DNA of 64,000 nt from Desulfovibrio sp. ZJ369 (GTDB lineage: Bacteria > Desulfobacterota > Desulfovibrionia > Desulfovibrionales > Desulfovibrionaceae), in assembly GCF_011039085.1 (NCBI RefSeq), contig NZ_JAAKEI010000005.1, positions 1 through 64,000 of the forward strand. The letters run 5' to 3'. Both the position numbers and the translations under genes were made by a program. The notes under the pieces were generated by a model. The model ran no database searches, had not been told where the DNA came from, and worked only from the letters and a program-made list of their open reading frames with translations. Position 1 is the stretch's first letter; each line of letters opens with the position of its first letter. Shown here in pieces: positions 62,775 through 64,000 of the stretch.

Positions 62775-63315
62775 CAATTCCGGCAGGAAACTCTCGCGCA
62801 CGCCTGCGCACCGTAAGGCCCTGTTGCACAATCTCGCCAAGGCGCTGCTGATCCACGGCAAAATCCGCACCACGGAAATGAAGGCCAAGGAATTGCGCCG
62901 TGTGGTGGAACCGTTGATTACGCTGGCCAAGCGCAACGATTTGCACGCGCGCCGTCAGGCGTATCGCGTGCTCAACGATCACGCTCTGGTCAAACGCCTG
63001 TTTGACGAAATCGGTCCCGTATTCGCCGGGGTGCCCGGCGGTTACACCCGTGTGCTCAAGCTGGCCATGCCGCGTAAGGGCGACAACGCGCCTATGGCGA
63101 TTATTGAACTCTCCCGCGTGGCTGAGCCTGCTGCTGACGACAAGCCCGCCAGGGGCAAGCAGACCGCCGCGCCTCAAGTCGCCCCTGCCGGGGAAACGAA
63201 AGGCAAAGCCGCAGACGAATCTGCGCCGGCGGACGCTCTGGAAGCCAAGCCTGCGAGTTCCGGCACGCCGAAAGCTGAAAAAGAGCCCGGACAGGACGAA
63301 AGCTCCGCTGCATAA
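62764..63315 (+). CDS. rplQ: Ribosomal protein L17 with long C-terminal tail
   Basis: 183 aa. The L17 core (residues 1-120: [36 protein letters not shown]) is followed by about 60 residues rich in Ala, Lys, Glu and Pro with no predicted fold. The usual length is 115-130 aa. Last gene of the supercluster. Confidence 0.97.
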   Translation: MRHSNSGRKLSRTPAHRKALLHNLAKALLIHGKIRTTEMKAKELRRVVEPLITLAKRNDLHARRQAYRVLNDHALVKRLFDEIGPVFAGVPGGYTRVLKLAMPRKGDNAPMAIIELSRVAEPAADDKPARGKQTAAPQVAPAGETKGKAADESAPADALEAKPASSGTPKAEKEPGQDESSAA

Positions 63316-63343
63316 CAGTTGCGCTGCAATTGACTGTAGAGAT

Positions 63344-63370
63344 GGGGGGGGCGATGGTCCCCCCTTTTTT
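63344..63370 (+). terminator. Intrinsic terminator of the ribosomal supercluster
   Basis: GGGGGGGG, a 7-base loop, CCCCCC, then TTTTTT; 28 bases after the rplQ stop. Confidence 0.95.
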
Positions 63371-63546
63371 GTTTGCAGCATTGCAGTGGCTCTACGCCTG
63401 AAAAAACTCTTGCCGTTGAAGTGCCGCGCCTTTTGCCTCTCCCGGCTGCGCCGGGACTGCGGCAGAGAGCCGGGGAAAGTATGTATTTGCAGAATATGGT
63501 CGGGGAATGCAAGATACGACATGACGATGCCGGATTGAGAGCAGAT

Positions 63547-63583
63547 GAGAGCGTTTAGCTGCTTTCATTAGCAAAAAACTCCA
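63547..63583. repeat. Degenerate A-type palindrome upstream of selD (A7)
   Basis: GAGAGCGTTTAGCTGCTTTC then ATTAGCAAAAAACTCCA: both ends recognisable but decayed. Confidence 0.65.
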
Positions 63584-63658
63584 AGCCCTGCCGCGCAGGG
63601 AGAATCTCTGCCGGGCAGAGCATTGGCCTGTCATTGCCGTGAGACACAGGAGCGCCTT

Positions 63659-64000
63659 ATGAAATTACTGGAAAAAGCCCGGGCCGCCGGTTGAGCGGCA
63701 AAGTTGGCTCCAGGGGCCCTGGAGCGGATTTTGCGCGGCACTGCATCGGCGACGCCGCCTGAGCTGGAAGCCAGAGTGCTGGCGGGCCGGGCCCGCAATG
63801 AGGATGCCGTGGTGCTTTCCGTGCCCCCAGGTCGCGCTTTGGTGCAGACCGTGGACATTCTGGCGCCCATTGTCAATGATGCCTTTGCCTTCGGCCGCAT
63901 TGCCGCCGCCAATGCCCTTTCCGACGTCTACGCCCTGGGCGGCGAGCCGTGGTGCGCCATGAATGTGGCGTGCTTTCCGCAGGCTCTGGCCGAAGACGAT
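63659..64000 (+). CDS. selD: Selenide, water dikinase SelD, selenoprotein form (5' part)
   Basis: First 114 codons, open to the window end if the TGA at codon 12 (63692-63694) is read as selenocysteine: MKLLEKARAAG-Sec-AAKLAPG. The downstream reading TVDILAPIVND, FGRIAAANALSDVYALGGEP is classic SelD, which makes selenophosphate from selenide and ATP. The Sec sits where other SelD proteins have the catalytic Cys before a conserved Lys. AGGAG precedes the ATG at 63659 by six bases. Annotated by ordinary rules it would be missed or truncated. It should be followed off-window by other selenocysteine genes or stand alone. Confidence 0.92.
63692..63725 (+). promoter_or_regulatory. In-frame UGA (Sec) codon and SECIS-like hairpin
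   Basis: The UGA (63692-63694) is followed after 12 bases by an 8-bp stem GCTCCAGG/CCTGGAGC pattern (63707-63714 with 63718-63725) closed by a GGC apical loop, about 20 bases from the UGA. This is the spacing of bacterial SECIS elements, with a G in the apical loop for SelB. Confidence 0.75.

Noticed and set aside
63659-64000. selD as a pseudogene because of the stop at codon 12
   Set aside because: The TGA is at the catalytic Sec/Cys position, is followed by a SECIS-like hairpin and the frame is otherwise intact.

Overview
The window reads as chromosome of a Desulfovibrio-like sulfate-reducing deltaproteobacterium (Desulfovibrionaceae). This is inferred from the high GC content, the style of the proteins (UPF0210 beside an ACT-domain protein, BamA with an extra N-terminal domain, a selenocysteine-containing SelD) and the lysS-lolC/E-lolD-bamA-amidase-skp-fabZ gene order. 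No rRNA or CRISPR array is present. There is one tRNA (Thr-GGT), with its own promoter and terminator.

Layout. 1-60: N-terminus of an IS630-type transposase cut by the window edge. 172-5844: feoA, acetyl-CoA synthetase, maf, a YfcE-like phosphoesterase, a Trm112-like protein and a PHP phosphatase. 5942-15691: secA, a chemotaxis receptor, a MoaE-like protein, a 917-aa membrane protein with a zinc knuckle, and a small conserved protein. 15766-19203: polar amino acid ABC transporter. 19607-32751: envelope biogenesis block, with wbaP and a glycosyltransferase converging, then (minus strand) lysS, lolC/E, lolD, bamA, an amiC-like amidase, skp and fabZ. 33071-40835: ACT/UPF0210 pair, a DNA glycosylase, two small membrane-protein genes, tRNA-Thr, darP, a UbiA-type prenyltransferase, a MogA-like protein and queF. 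40997-46749: murJ, a sensor-like membrane protein with a His-less Hpt-like domain, ftsY, and a TPR response regulator with a Glu in place of the phospho-acceptor Asp. 47810-63315: the complete S10-spc-alpha ribosomal supercluster (28 ribosomal protein, secY, map and rpoA genes, including the very short rpmD and rpmJ), closed by a strong intrinsic terminator. 63659-64000: 5' part of selD, read through an in-frame UGA (Sec) followed by a SECIS-like hairpin.

The most unusual content is a dispersed set of palindromic and composite elements bounded by TAGAGC and GCTCTA (or variants). They sit in most intergenic gaps and repeatedly abut gene ends, so that the element's first three bases are the TAG stop codon of the neighbouring gene. 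The larger members (141-149 bp) are modular. They have a boundary hairpin, then a hairpin whose stem sequence changes from copy to copy while its six-base loop (ACGCGG or close variants) stays the same, then a GC-rich hairpin, then a second boundary hairpin. Two 141-bp copies differing at one base lie inside the ABC transporter operon, and degenerate copies lie in gaps of the ribosomal operon. TA at both outer ends matches the target duplication of IS630/mariner-type elements, and an IS630-type transposase begins at the left edge; that link is an inference.
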